Source: Flavobacteriales bacterium UBA972
Lineage (GTDB): Bacteria; Bacteroidota; Bacteroidia; Flavobacteriales; Schleiferiaceae
NCBI GenBank assembly: GCA_002292855.1
Contig: DBBY01000042.1
Span: forward strand, 1-64,000
Direction: 5' to 3'
Length of the DNA: 64,000 nucleotides
Part shown: piece after piece, positions 36,415-44,623 of the stretch
Numbering within the stretch: the stretch's first letter is position 1
Layout of the letters: each line of letters opens with the position of its first letter
Translations under genes and position numbers: made by a program
The notes under the pieces: model-generated
What the model was told of the DNA's origin: nothing
What the model saw: the letters and a program-made list of their open reading frames with translations, nothing else
Database searches by the model: none

Positions 36415-37050
36415 ATGACGCCTCGTACCATTCTTTATCTGCGCATCGCCTTAGGGGTCATCGCAGTTTTATTTGCCTTTCGCATTTACCGAATCATCAT
36501 GGAGCCCATTGAGTTCCAGAAAATTAAGGATCGCCGCTACGAGGCGGTAATCATGCAGCTCGAGCAGCTCCGCGAAGCGCAGCTCGCCTTCAAAAATGAA
36601 TACGGCATGTATGCCTCCGAAGTTTCTACCCTGGTAGACTTCATCAAAAACGCAGAAGTGACGATTGTAGAGCGCAAGGATTCCTCGTTCATGCAGTACA
36701 ACAAGGTCTACCAAATTGACATGAACAAAGACACCATCATCTACCGCGTGATCGGCAGCGCCCCCGCACTGACGAAACTCCGCAGCCAAAGAGAAGATTT
36801 GTTCCCCGAAGACCTCAACCTAGACGACTTGCTCACCATTAAATACAGCCAAGATTCTACCTTTAAAATGGGTACTGCGGTGATTGAGAAAAATGGAATT
36901 AAAGTGCCCGTGTTTGAAATCAAGGCGAGCAATGCTGCCATATTCAGCGAATTCTACGGCAAGTACGAAAACTACATTAAGCGCTTAAAAAACAGCGATT
37001 TAATCGTCGGTTCGCTCACCGAGCCAACCCTTAGCGGCAACTGGAACTAA
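36415..37050 (+). CDS. Conserved membrane-anchored protein upstream of DUF3822
   Basis: A 211-residue protein with one N-terminal membrane helix (residues about 8-24) followed by a helix rich in Glu, Gln and Arg (QKIKDRRYEAVIMQLEQL) and a small mixed domain. The layout, helix plus EYGMYASEVSTLVDFI, recalls pseudopilin-like proteins but no cleavage site is clear. Homologues appear to precede DUF3822 and rsmD in other Flavobacteriia, from memory. The next gene begins six bases later. Function not assigned. Confidence 0.75.
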   Translation: MTPRTILYLRIALGVIAVLFAFRIYRIIMEPIEFQKIKDRRYEAVIMQLEQLREAQLAFKNEYGMYASEVSTLVDFIKNAEVTIVERKDSSFMQYNKVYQIDMNKDTIIYRVIGSAPALTKLRSQREDLFPEDLNLDDLLTIKYSQDSTFKMGTAVIEKNGIKVPVFEIKASNAAIFSEFYGKYENYIKRLKNSDLIVGSLTEPTLSGNWN

Positions 37051-37055
37051 TCGCT

Positions 37056-37577
37056 TTGACTCCATCAGTTTGGGTTGAACCCTCTAGCGGACTCCAATGG
37101 CATGATGAATCATTCTGCATGCTGGTGCCCAAAAATAGTGCGGACTCCGACTGGCGAATCGTCGACCCTCAAGGAAGCTCCTGGTTTCGCAGTCCTTTGG
37201 ATGAGCGCTACCACTTAGTCTACCGCTTTTCTGAAAGCCCAGAGGGAGCGCAACCCCTAAGTCTTTTTAACCTTCGCAGGTGGCTCAGCAGCCGACCTAC
37301 CGGCCGGGCAGTTCGGGCCCAGTGGTGGAACGACCGTTTAGAGCTCGCCGCCTTAGACGGAACCCTAATTAAAGCCCATGCGGTGCATCGGGCCCCAAGT
37401 GCCGAGGATGCCGCGTACTTTGCCTTGCTCCTGTTTGACCAGCTTGACTGGGCAGGCAGCACGGTACCGTTGTTTTGGGAAGGGGAAGGAAGCGAAGACG
37501 TCCAGAAGTGGACGAAGCATTTTATTGCGCACTGGCACAGCCGTTCCCTTGAGGGCGTTTTGGGACTCGCATCGTGA
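37056..37577 (+). CDS. DUF3822-family protein
   Basis: A 173-residue protein of the DUF3822 group, which is restricted to Bacteroidota and usually sits just before rsmD. The family has an actin-like ATPase-type fold but no known activity. The only in-frame start is TTG 37056, six bases after the previous stop; a start further upstream is impossible, so TTG or an internal codon is used. It ends in a GTGA that also starts rsmD, so the two are translationally coupled. Confidence 0.75.
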   Translation: MTPSVWVEPSSGLQWHDESFCMLVPKNSADSDWRIVDPQGSSWFRSPLDERYHLVYRFSESPEGAQPLSLFNLRRWLSSRPTGRAVRAQWWNDRLELAALDGTLIKAHAVHRAPSAEDAAYFALLLFDQLDWAGSTVPLFWEGEGSEDVQKWTKHFIAHWHSRSLEGVLGLAS

Positions 37578-38101
37578 GAATAATCCGAGGTTCCCACCGC
37601 GCCAAAATCCTTCGAGCTCCGTCAAGCCTGCCCGTGAGGCCTACTACCGACATGGCCAAAGAAGGCCTTTTCAACATCCTTGAGAACCACCTAACCTGGA
37701 GCGAAGTGCGGGCTCTCGACCTCTTTGCCGGCACCGGGAACCTCAGCTACGAAATGGCCAGCCGCGGATGCCCTGACGTTACCGCGGTGGACAGCTACCG
37801 AGACTGCGTCCGCTTCATTCAAAAAACCGCAGAACAGCTTCAGCTTCCCATTCGCACGGTGGGCGAAGACGCCATGCGCTTTGTGCAGCGCAATCCCAGC
37901 CGCTGGAACGTCATTTTGGCAGACCCGCCCTACGACTTTGCCCACTACCCTGCGTTGGCCGACCTGGCCCTTGCACGCCTTACCGAAGACGGACTGCTCG
38001 TAATCGAGCACAGTGCCGCCACCGATTTTAAGGAGCATCCGAACTTCACGGAGGTGCGCCGCTACGGCAGCGTACACTTTAGCTTTTTTGCAGCGCCTTA
38101 A
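37574..38101 (+). CDS. rsmD: 16S rRNA (guanine966-N2)-methyltransferase
   Basis: Class I SAM methyltransferase of 175 residues that methylates G966 of 16S rRNA. N-terminal RIIRGSHRAKIL and RPTTDMAKEGLFNIL are RsmD hallmarks, ALDLFAGTGNLSYE near residue 48 is the SAM loop, and DPPYDF near residue 116 is the catalytic motif. The GTG start overlaps the DUF3822 stop. Its 3' end overlaps the convergent rdgB gene by 23 bases. Confidence 0.93.
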   Translation: MRIIRGSHRAKILRAPSSLPVRPTTDMAKEGLFNILENHLTWSEVRALDLFAGTGNLSYEMASRGCPDVTAVDSYRDCVRFIQKTAEQLQLPIRTVGEDAMRFVQRNPSRWNVILADPPYDFAHYPALADLALARLTEDGLLVIEHSAATDFKEHPNFTEVRRYGSVHFSFFAAP

Positions 38102-38657
38102 GCCAAGCCGCTACCGCCCGACTTCGGTGGCTGATGAGGCTTTTTTCGCCTTCCTGCATCTCGGCAAAGGTTCTGCCGTCGCCCTCAGACGGAACAAAAA
38201 GTGAATCGTAGCCAAATCCCTGACTGCCGCGCTCTGCTTGGGTGATTTCTCCTTCAACCTGGCCCAAATAAAGGGAGGTACCCTCTTGGGTAGTCCAGGC
38301 CAAAACGGTCTTGAATCGAGCTTTGCGCTCTGCCGCACCTTGCATGTGCACAAGAAGCTTGGCTCGGTTGTCGGAATCTGATTTTTGAGGACCCGCATAG
38401 TAGGCGCTGTGAACCCCTGGAAGACCATCTAAATAATCCACTTCAAGTCCGCTATCGTCCGCAAGGCTGGGTAGACCGCAGGCACGCCAAAGAAACTCGG
38501 ACTTTTGCTGGGCATTCTCTTGAAGGGTCGTCCCGTCTTCAGGGAGCTCTCCTGCAATACCTAAATCCGAGGGGGTCAGCAACTCCCAATGTTCAGGAAG
38601 CACAGCCCTTAGTTCGCGAATCTTGTGCGGATTCTGGCTTGCAAGCACCAATTTCAC
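38079..38657 (-). CDS. rdgB: Non-canonical purine NTP pyrophosphatase (RdgB/HAM1)
   Basis: A 192-residue house-cleaning enzyme that hydrolyses ITP, dITP and XTP to monophosphates. LVLASQNPHKIRELRAVL at the start, SLADDSGLEVDYL near residue 65 and GFGYDSLFVP near residue 148 are the family motifs. It is the last gene of the six-gene minus-strand operon, and its ATG overlaps the oxyR stop as ATGA. The 3' ends of rdgB and rsmD overlap by 23 bases. Confidence 0.95.
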   Translation of the reverse strand: MKLVLASQNPHKIRELRAVLPEHWELLTPSDLGIAGELPEDGTTLQENAQQKSEFLWRACGLPSLADDSGLEVDYLDGLPGVHSAYYAGPQKSDSDNRAKLLVHMQGAAERKARFKTVLAWTTQEGTSLYLGQVEGEITQAERGSQGFGYDSLFVPSEGDGRTFAEMQEGEKSLISHRSRAVAAWLKALQKS

Positions 38658-39607
38658 TGGGTACGGTCTAAAACGTGATCCTGGTCCGCAATGGCGCGAA
38701 GGCCTTCAGGAACCGAAGCGCGCACAATCTGGGCAAGGGCCTCCACCATTCCTTTTTTGGGGTTGCCCGGCATGGTCAATAGGGCGACTTGCCTAACGGG
38801 GCGGGGTTCCGCAATAGGCTTGACCCGTTTTTGGCGGACCGCTGAGAGTTCGTCAATGGCCAACTGGGGCAAAAGCGTCATTCCAAGGCCCTCGTCGGCA
38901 AGGCGCACTAGGGTTTCAAACTGCCCAACCTTGACCGTTATGCGTTCGTTGGGCCGCTCCACTCCGCAAAGCTTAAGAACCTGGTCCCTAAAGCAATGAC
39001 CCTCTGGAAGCAGCAGGATTTGCTCCATCTTGAGCTCCGAGGAGGTCAAGAATAAATCCCGAGACTTGGGGTGACCCTCGGGCAAGTAAGCAAAAAGTGG
39101 TTCGCGGTAGAGGGCCTCCTGCACAAAGTGACTGGGTGAGATCGGAACCGCCAGTATGGCCGCATCCAGCAAGCCCGAGTCCAGCTTCTCGAGGAGCTGG
39201 TCCGTCATGGCCTCCTCGATCTCCAGTTTTAGGTTGGCAAACCGACGCAGCAGTTCAGGGGCAAAACGCGGAATCAGGTAGGGTGCAATGGTAGAAATTA
39301 TACCCAAGCGGAGCCTACCCTCCAGGTGCATGTGAAAGTGCCGGCTAGCCTCAAGGAGGTTATGAGCCGAGTGCATCGTCCGTTGGGCATGAGCCAATAC
39401 CTGAACTCCCAGTGGGGTGAGTTGAATGGGTTGGCTCCGGCGGTCCACCAAACTTCCTTGAACGAGCTCTTCTAATTTTTGAATTTGGGCCGACAATGTT
39501 GGCTGCGAAACACCACAGGCCTTGGCAGCCCTACCAAAATGGCAGTGCTCCGCTAGGGCCTCAAAGTACTGCAGCTGAATTAGGGTAATTGCCACGGAGC
39601 GTTCCAT
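38654..39607 (-). CDS. oxyR: LysR-type regulator OxyR
   Basis: A 317-residue LysR regulator. The N-terminal helix-turn-helix covers EHCHFGRAAKACGVSQPTLSAQI. The effector domain has the peroxide-sensing pair Cys205 and Cys214 in GHCFRDQVLKLC, with the same nine-residue spacing as Cys199 and Cys208 of E. coli OxyR, so it is very likely a peroxide sensor. The start is uncertain: ATG 39607 is listed, while GTG 39595 (AITLIQLQYF) gives a more typical N-terminus. Either overlaps the previous gene. No catalase or Dps gene is adjacent. Confidence 0.9.
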   Translation of the reverse strand: MERSVAITLIQLQYFEALAEHCHFGRAAKACGVSQPTLSAQIQKLEELVQGSLVDRRSQPIQLTPLGVQVLAHAQRTMHSAHNLLEASRHFHMHLEGRLRLGIISTIAPYLIPRFAPELLRRFANLKLEIEEAMTDQLLEKLDSGLLDAAILAVPISPSHFVQEALYREPLFAYLPEGHPKSRDLFLTSSELKMEQILLLPEGHCFRDQVLKLCGVERPNERITVKVGQFETLVRLADEGLGMTLLPQLAIDELSAVRQKRVKPIAEPRPVRQVALLTMPGNPKKGMVEALAQIVRASVPEGLRAIADQDHVLDRTQ

Positions 39608-40494
39608 CGTTCCCACCGAAGATAGGGCACATTAACCGCCCCAAAACCTTGGTAAAAGCGGGCTAAACCCTCTGCCGAGGTTCCCTCGAAGTCGAGAATC
39701 TTCCAGCGTCCAACGGCCATCGTGATGAACTCATTGATGAGCCAAGTCATGGAGTTGCTCTCGCGTCCCTCGGGGGTGGTGGCGCTAAAAAGCAGCAGAG
39801 CACGATCCCCAGAAAAAGCCACAAAAATGCCAGCAAGCCATTGGTTGCCTTCGCCCAGCGCAGCCCAAACCGCTCCCCTGCCTTGGTGCAGCAGGTGGTA
39901 CATGGCCGTCTTCATGGCCTGATCGTAGCCCTTGGGAATCGCATACTTCTCCCCTTGATTTTGGGCGAAATAATTCCATAATTCCTCGGGATTGCTGTAC
40001 TCCCAGAGCTGGTTGACCCCGGCCTTCGCGAGATTTCGGCGGGTCTGGCTTGAATAAGCCTGGTGCAGTGCCTCGTAGCTCCCGTCCAGCCGAAGCTCGT
40101 AGTTAGGTGCTGAGTACCATCGCTCCCAACCTGCCTTGCGCCAATGCCAACCACGGTCTGCATACCATCCAGTCGGCCTGCTCATGCTCAGGCGCAGTCG
40201 GAGCAGCCTCGGCAGCGCGTCCAAGGCCTCCCTAAGCCGCTCAGGATCGTCTGCTGCCCTGCCCAATGGTCCGAGCCGCTGGGCTCCAAACGGGCAAAAT
40301 GCCTGCTTAAAACCCCATTTACTCCGCCCGAGGGCAAAAGGAAGAATGAGGTCTTCGGACTGCAGCGCCATCCAGTTAATACCCAAACAATCCAAATAGC
40401 CCATGCGGTCGTAGGGGAAGCCGTCGCTGCGAAGCGCGTGGGCCAGTTCCCACTCTTCTTCGTTGGGGTTGTCGGTGGTTTTAAATGGGCTCAT
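39580..40494 (-). CDS. GNAT/FemAB-like acyltransferase
   Basis: A 304-residue protein with the look of a GNAT-type acetyltransferase of the FemAB-like branch. The clearest block is YSSQTRRNLAKAG near residue 145, similar to the S-x-x-x-R-R-x-I-R-K block of FemAB-like proteins, followed by a beta-rich core (GIFVAFSGDRALLLFSATTPEG) and a C-terminal LDFEGT and RFYQGFGA. It may acylate a cell-envelope sugar or peptide. ATG 40494 overlaps the previous TGA (ATGA); the extended frame to 40563 lacks support. Confidence 0.75.
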   Translation of the reverse strand: MSPFKTTDNPNEEEWELAHALRSDGFPYDRMGYLDCLGINWMALQSEDLILPFALGRSKWGFKQAFCPFGAQRLGPLGRAADDPERLREALDALPRLLRLRLSMSRPTGWYADRGWHWRKAGWERWYSAPNYELRLDGSYEALHQAYSSQTRRNLAKAGVNQLWEYSNPEELWNYFAQNQGEKYAIPKGYDQAMKTAMYHLLHQGRGAVWAALGEGNQWLAGIFVAFSGDRALLLFSATTPEGRESNSMTWLINEFITMAVGRWKILDFEGTSAEGLARFYQGFGAVNVPYLRWERWNAPWQLP

Positions 40495-41657
40495 TGGGGC
40501 GCGCGCTGGGTAGCGCATTGTGTGGCGAATTCTGCCAACCAAAGTTCGAGGCCCAAGCGCCAATTCTCAAAATTATTTGCATTTCGCTCTGCCTCGGGTC
40601 GTGGACCAAAAATTCGCCAGTGCGTTCCCACCCGAAGCGGGGCGCCTACCGACCACGCTGCCGCCTGCAGTTCATGCAAGGCATCGGCTATTTCGCGCGG
40701 ACTCCTCCCGATAAAGTTCTGGTCCATTGCCGACACGGGCACTAAACTAAAGCCCTCGTCATGGGGAACGGCGCTGGCCCATCCCGCTCGAAACCCCGGG
40801 GCGTCGGCGAATTCTAAGGACCAATCTTCGGTCAGACCGAGATCAGAAAGCGCGTTTGCAGCTTCGCTTTGGCCTGCATTGCGCAGAAAGTGAAACCGCT
40901 GGCGAAGCACGGGGCGATTTAGAATATGCTCGAGGGTCGCAAGCTCCTCGCGATAGCCGCCCGGGCGATCGTGGCTGCCGTAAGATAGGTGGCTCGCGAC
41001 CTCAAACCTCATTTGCAGCTGCCGAAGGGCTTCATGAACTGCCTCATGCTTGGCCTCTACGCCCCGATCGTAGGGCCCCCTACGACTCGAAAGTAGGGCA
41101 AAAAACTGAAGACCCAGGTTAGGATGCCTCTTCTGCAAGCCCACCCAGTAGGTCATGCTATAAAAGGGATCCGGGCCCTGCAGGCGCTCCCTAACGGCGT
41201 ACCAAGCACCCATAAACAGATCGCGAAGCAATCCACCCAGGAATGAAATCCAACCGCGACCACGGTAGGCAAAAAGATGATCAATATCCACCACCACAAT
41301 TGGGTCAGGGCGAAGCAATTCAGGCATTGCTATGCCGAGCATTCGCCCCAACTCCCTGGCTCGAAGCTCCGCCTCCGGAAGGGCCAGGCTTCGCTTGGCG
41401 CTGCGACCCATCGGGCGAAGGTGCTCGTCCTTGGGCAAAGTCTGCTCCCAGAAATAGGTTCGCCACAGGATCCAGGCCGCGTGATCATCGGCTTGGGGCT
41501 CTACTGCACTCGGGGAATCAAGCCACCCCGAATCCCCCCAGTCAAGGGCATCCTCACTCTGACCAAACGAGACACTACGGCCCCAGGCCTGCCCCAGCAG
41601 CCTTGCCGTGTCGCGGTGGGCGAGCCCCGGGTTGCTGTGCTTGAGAACCGTGGTCAT
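40491..41657 (-). CDS. Polysaccharide deacetylase-family protein (DUF7033-like)
   Basis: A 388-residue protein of the Bacteroidota polysaccharide deacetylase group that carries an N-terminal domain of unknown function. The hydrolase barrel starts at VVVDIDHLFAYRGRG near residue 121, with SHLSYGSHD near residue 222 (metal His pair) and RQRFHFLR near residue 253; GFRAGW near residue 287 is typical of the family. It probably removes acetyl groups from a surface or capsular glycan. It overlaps wecB and the acyltransferase gene by four bases each (ATGA). Confidence 0.8.
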   Translation of the reverse strand: MTTVLKHSNPGLAHRDTARLLGQAWGRSVSFGQSEDALDWGDSGWLDSPSAVEPQADDHAAWILWRTYFWEQTLPKDEHLRPMGRSAKRSLALPEAELRARELGRMLGIAMPELLRPDPIVVVDIDHLFAYRGRGWISFLGGLLRDLFMGAWYAVRERLQGPDPFYSMTYWVGLQKRHPNLGLQFFALLSSRRGPYDRGVEAKHEAVHEALRQLQMRFEVASHLSYGSHDRPGGYREELATLEHILNRPVLRQRFHFLRNAGQSEAANALSDLGLTEDWSLEFADAPGFRAGWASAVPHDEGFSLVPVSAMDQNFIGRSPREIADALHELQAAAWSVGAPLRVGTHWRIFGPRPEAERNANNFENWRLGLELWLAEFATQCATQRAPQ

Positions 41658-42715
41658 TGATTTAAAATATGCAATCCCGCCGCCAAGGACTCCGCCATGC
41701 GCACTGCGGACCGCCCGTCGCCGTAGAGCTCCGGAACCGCCGGGCTGCCCAACTCGTTCCAGGCGGCAAACTGAGCCCTAATTAGCGACTCAAGGTCGGG
41801 TAGGTCTGGATTGATCAGTGCCGTCCAGCCTGACTCCACGAGCTCGGTCCATTCCGTTTCGCTTCGCAAAACAATACCGCGCCGGCCCGCAAAAAAGGCC
41901 TCCTTCTGGAGTCCGCCCGAGTCAGTGATTACCCAGGCGGCATCGTGGAGTGCCTCCAAAAGCGCGGACCTCGTCATAGGCTGGCAATCGGGAACATTCG
42001 TACTGCTAAGGCCAATGGCCCTATGGCGGGGGTGCCGAGGCCAAACAACCTCATAATCACGGGCCAAACCATCCAAGGCCTCTTCGAGCGCCTGCAATCG
42101 CCTCGGATTATCAATATTGGTGTTGCGGTGAAGGGTGACGAGGACTTTCCTTCCTTCTCCAGGACGGTAGGGGCGCCTCGGGAATGCATCCAGCATCAAA
42201 TCTCCGGGCCTATCTACCCATGGGCGGCCAGTGTCCAGCCCCTCCTTGCGAAGCTGCCTTAAGGCCCCCTCCGTGGGTGCCCAGAGCCAGTTCGCCCGCT
42301 GGTCCACCCAAACTCGGTTGTATTCCTCGGGCATGGCGTCGTTGAAGCTTCTCAAACCTGCCTCAGCATGAGCAAGAGGAAGGCCGAGCTCCAAGGCTGC
42401 CTTAGCCCCCAATAGGGTAGAATCCGTGTCGCCGTAGACCACTACTGCATCAACCTGCGCTTCTTGTAATGCAGCGACTAAATGGTGCAAGTCTGCGATT
42501 CGGTCGCTCCAAACCCCCGAGTAGTCGGGCCTAAGTCCCAGTTCTTGCCAAAATGAATCGTTCATGCTCGAGTCAAAATGCTGGCCCGTGTGCGCAATCC
42601 AGTTTTGGCCTCCAGCCTCAGCGACAGCCGCAACCAAGGGCTTCAACTTGATAAATTGGGGCCGTGCACCCACAACGTGGGCAATCTTGCGGGGGGCTAA
42701 GGTCCAGGCATCCAT
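41654..42715 (-). CDS. wecB: UDP-N-acetylglucosamine 2-epimerase (non-hydrolysing)
   Basis: A 353-residue enzyme making UDP-ManNAc from UDP-GlcNAc, a precursor for envelope glycans. The start VVGARPQFIKL near residue 16, VYGDTDSTLLGAKAALELG near residue 94 and HAEAGLRSFNDAMPEE near residue 116 are family signatures; the C-terminal DSGGLQKEA near residue 265 is the conserved catalytic loop. It is coupled to radC (19-base overlap) and to the deacetylase gene (ATGA). Its sugar product could feed the glycan acted on by its neighbours. Confidence 0.93.
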   Translation of the reverse strand: MDAWTLAPRKIAHVVGARPQFIKLKPLVAAVAEAGGQNWIAHTGQHFDSSMNDSFWQELGLRPDYSGVWSDRIADLHHLVAALQEAQVDAVVVYGDTDSTLLGAKAALELGLPLAHAEAGLRSFNDAMPEEYNRVWVDQRANWLWAPTEGALRQLRKEGLDTGRPWVDRPGDLMLDAFPRRPYRPGEGRKVLVTLHRNTNIDNPRRLQALEEALDGLARDYEVVWPRHPRHRAIGLSSTNVPDCQPMTRSALLEALHDAAWVITDSGGLQKEAFFAGRRGIVLRSETEWTELVESGWTALINPDLPDLESLIRAQFAAWNELGSPAVPELYGDGRSAVRMAESLAAGLHILNQ

Positions 42716-43407
42716 CCTCTGTCGGCAAAACTAACGTATTGGTTCTGCCCAATAATCAAATGATCCAAACAGGTTAGCTCCAGAATCTTCGCACCTTCAA
42801 CGAGTCTTTGGGTTAGCCGACGATCTTCCTCCGACGGCTCTAGCCGCCCGCTCGGGTGGTTATGAGCCACGACCAAAGCGGGACTGCGCAGTGCCAAGGC
42901 CCGCTGGTACACCACCCTAACGTCGGCAGCCGTTGCCGTCCACCCTCCGCGACCAACGCATTCGTAGTGAATAATCTTGTTGGCACGATTCAGGTAAACA
43001 ACCCAAAATTGCTCGTGGTCTAGTGCGGACATGCTTGGATTCAAGAGCTGAAAGACGTCGTCGGAACCCCGAATAAACCGATCGCGCCCGACCGACTCGT
43101 TGCCGGCAGCGCGCCGCCCGAGCTCAAAGGCCGCCGCAACCGCCGCAGCCTTGGCCAAACCCACCCCACCCATGCCCTGAAGAGCGAGCACGTCGGCCGA
43201 GGCGAGACGCTGAAGTTGCCCCCCGTACTCCTCGAGCAGGGCTCGAGCCAGATCAACCGCGGAGTTCTCTCGGGTTCCCGACCTTAAAATGAGCGCGAGG
43301 CACTCCGCTGACGTCATGCCTCGAATGCCTTGAGCCATAGCCCGCTCTCGGGGGCGCTCCTCTTCGCTCCATGAGCGAATGGAACGAGCATTGTATTCCT
43401 GATTCAT
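42697..43407 (-). CDS. radC: RadC-family JAB-domain protein
   Basis: A 236-residue RadC protein with a helix-hairpin-helix-like N-terminal half and a C-terminal JAMM-type metal domain. The metal motif HNHPSGRLEPSEED near residue 183 has both histidines and the aspartate. The role of RadC in DNA repair is disputed; natural-competence links exist in some species. It is the promoter-proximal gene of the six-gene operon, overlapping wecB by 19 bases. No TAnnTTTG is obvious just upstream. Confidence 0.92.
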   Translation of the reverse strand: MNQEYNARSIRSWSEEERPRERAMAQGIRGMTSAECLALILRSGTRENSAVDLARALLEEYGGQLQRLASADVLALQGMGGVGLAKAAAVAAAFELGRRAAGNESVGRDRFIRGSDDVFQLLNPSMSALDHEQFWVVYLNRANKIIHYECVGRGGWTATAADVRVVYQRALALRSPALVVAHNHPSGRLEPSEEDRRLTQRLVEGAKILELTCLDHLIIGQNQYVSFADRGWMPGP

Positions 43408-43485
43408 GCCCCAAAACTCATACTGCTTTGAGGACCTAGTCGTCGGTTAAACGCATACAAGCATTTACCAAAAACGAGCCCAAAC

Positions 43486-43512
43486 AAAAAAACCGCCTCT
43501 CTCGAGGCGGTT
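43486..43512 (-). terminator. Rho-independent terminator of tRNA-Glu-rpsT
   Basis: On the minus strand AACCGCCTC pairs with GAGGCGGTT (43504-43512 and 43491-43499), four-base loop, followed by seven T. It lies 27 bases past the rpsT stop. Confidence 0.92.
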
Positions 43513-43539
43513 GAAGTAAACCATTAAAAGCACAAGGCC

Positions 43540-43794
43540 TTAGGCCATATGATTGACGTGCTTTGACAAGCTCGACTTCAAATTTGAAGCCTTGTTCTTG
43601 TGAATAATGTTGCGCTTGGCCAGCTTGTCGAGCATTGAGCTCACAATCGGCAACTGAACTGCAGCAGCAGCCGCGTCAGTCAAAGAACGCAGTGCACGCA
43701 CCGCATTACGGGTGGTCTTGTGGAAGAACTTGTTGTGAACGCGCTTGGCCTGGATTTGGCGAATGCGCTTCAACGCAGATTTATGATTAGCCAT
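43540..43794 (-). CDS. rpsT: 30S ribosomal protein S20
   Basis: S20 of 84 residues, a basic helical protein binding 16S rRNA. ANHKSALKRIRQIQAK at the start and NIIHKNKASNLKSSLSKHVNHMA at the end are typical. The ATG is 21 bases after the 3' end of tRNA-Glu on the same strand, and the shared terminator follows, so tRNA and rpsT are probably cotranscribed and separated by tRNA processing. Confidence 0.96.
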   Translation of the reverse strand: MANHKSALKRIRQIQAKRVHNKFFHKTTRNAVRALRSLTDAAAAAVQLPIVSSMLDKLAKRNIIHKNKASNLKSSLSKHVNHMA

Positions 43795-43815
43795 AGGAGC
43801 TATTAGTTAATTAAG

Positions 43816-43889
43816 TGACCCGTACGGGATTTGAACCCGTGATCTTCTCCGTGAAAGGGAGATGTCCTGAACCGCTAGACGAACGGGCC
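43816..43889 (-). tRNA. tRNA-Glu (anticodon TTC)
   Basis: A 74-nt cloverleaf. Acceptor arms GGCCCGT and ACGGGTC pair with one G-U; the D arm is GTCTAGCGGTTCAGGAC, the anticodon loop CTTTCAC with TTC, and the T arm ACGGG-TTCAAAT-CCCGT. The sequence is close to E. coli tRNA-Glu. The discriminator is A and no CCA is encoded. It has its own -7 element 17 bases upstream and lies just before rpsT. Confidence 0.96.
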
Positions 43890-43905
43890 CATCGTTTTGG
43901 GTGCG

Positions 43906-43913
43906 CAAAGATA
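43906..43913 (-). promoter_or_regulatory. -7 element TATCTTTG for tRNA-Glu and rpsT
   Basis: Exact TAnnTTTG on the minus strand, 16 bases before the tRNA 5' end. It is a useful calibration: here the element must lie upstream of a non-coding transcript. Confidence 0.7.
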
Positions 43914-43952
43914 TAGAATTCCCCCACAACCAACAACAAAGGATTGAGAAAC

Positions 43953-44621
43953 TTACGACCCCGAGGGACGAAATCCCAGTCTTTTGCCAGTTCGCTGCCG
44001 AAGTTCCTCGCGAATACCCTCTAAAGCCAGAACAGAAACTTCCTGAACGTCCTTGAACGGAGCGGCCTGCAAATCAAAGTCCATTGCCGTGACCATCAGG
44101 CGATAAAGCCAAATTTTTAGCACCTCTGGGCTCAATTCAGACTCCGCCAGCGGCAGGTTCAAAGGGCCCAAACCCTCGGCAAAATGGTGCCCCTCTCCGT
44201 TCACAAAAAAACGACTCATCAGCGTTCCCAAGTCGTTTAGCCGGCGCATTCTAAAGGAGTCCGACAAAAAGTTATAGACATGAATGAGGCCAAAATAGGC
44301 CCGTTTGGGATTCGTTTTGACGTAGGCCGTCTCCATGACACTGTGGCCCTCAGGCAGCAAAAACGCATTAGTATGCACCTGAAACACCAAAGAGTCTCCC
44401 GAGAAGCGAATTTCAAATTCAAACTCGCCGCGGTCCACAAACTCCACCACCACAGAACGGTCAATACCAACCATCTTGCTGTTTAAATCAAGGGCGACCG
44501 ACTGAACGACAGTCCGCAATTGGGCAAAAGCCAACAAAACGCGACGGTGTACCAGCTGTTTGTTGCTGGACTTCGTAGCCAGCGTTTGGAGGATTTGCTC
44601 CGGATTGGATTCGGTATTCAT
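43953..44621 (-). CDS. Conserved hypothetical protein next to proS
   Basis: A 222-residue soluble protein without signal peptide or membrane helix. It contains a beta-rich centre (FEFEIRFSGDSLVFQVHTNAF) and many Phe/Leu residues; no catalytic motif is seen. It follows proS by two bases on the same strand, so it is cotranscribed with it, and from memory related proteins sit at the same place in other Bacteroidota. It could be a fragment of translation-linked housekeeping, but that is only context. Confidence 0.75.
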   Translation of the reverse strand: MNTESNPEQILQTLATKSSNKQLVHRRVLLAFAQLRTVVQSVALDLNSKMVGIDRSVVVEFVDRGEFEFEIRFSGDSLVFQVHTNAFLLPEGHSVMETAYVKTNPKRAYFGLIHVYNFLSDSFRMRRLNDLGTLMSRFFVNGEGHHFAEGLGPLNLPLAESELSPEVLKIWLYRLMVTAMDFDLQAAPFKDVQEVSVLALEGIREELRQRTGKRLGFRPSGS

Positions 44622-44623
44622 AG

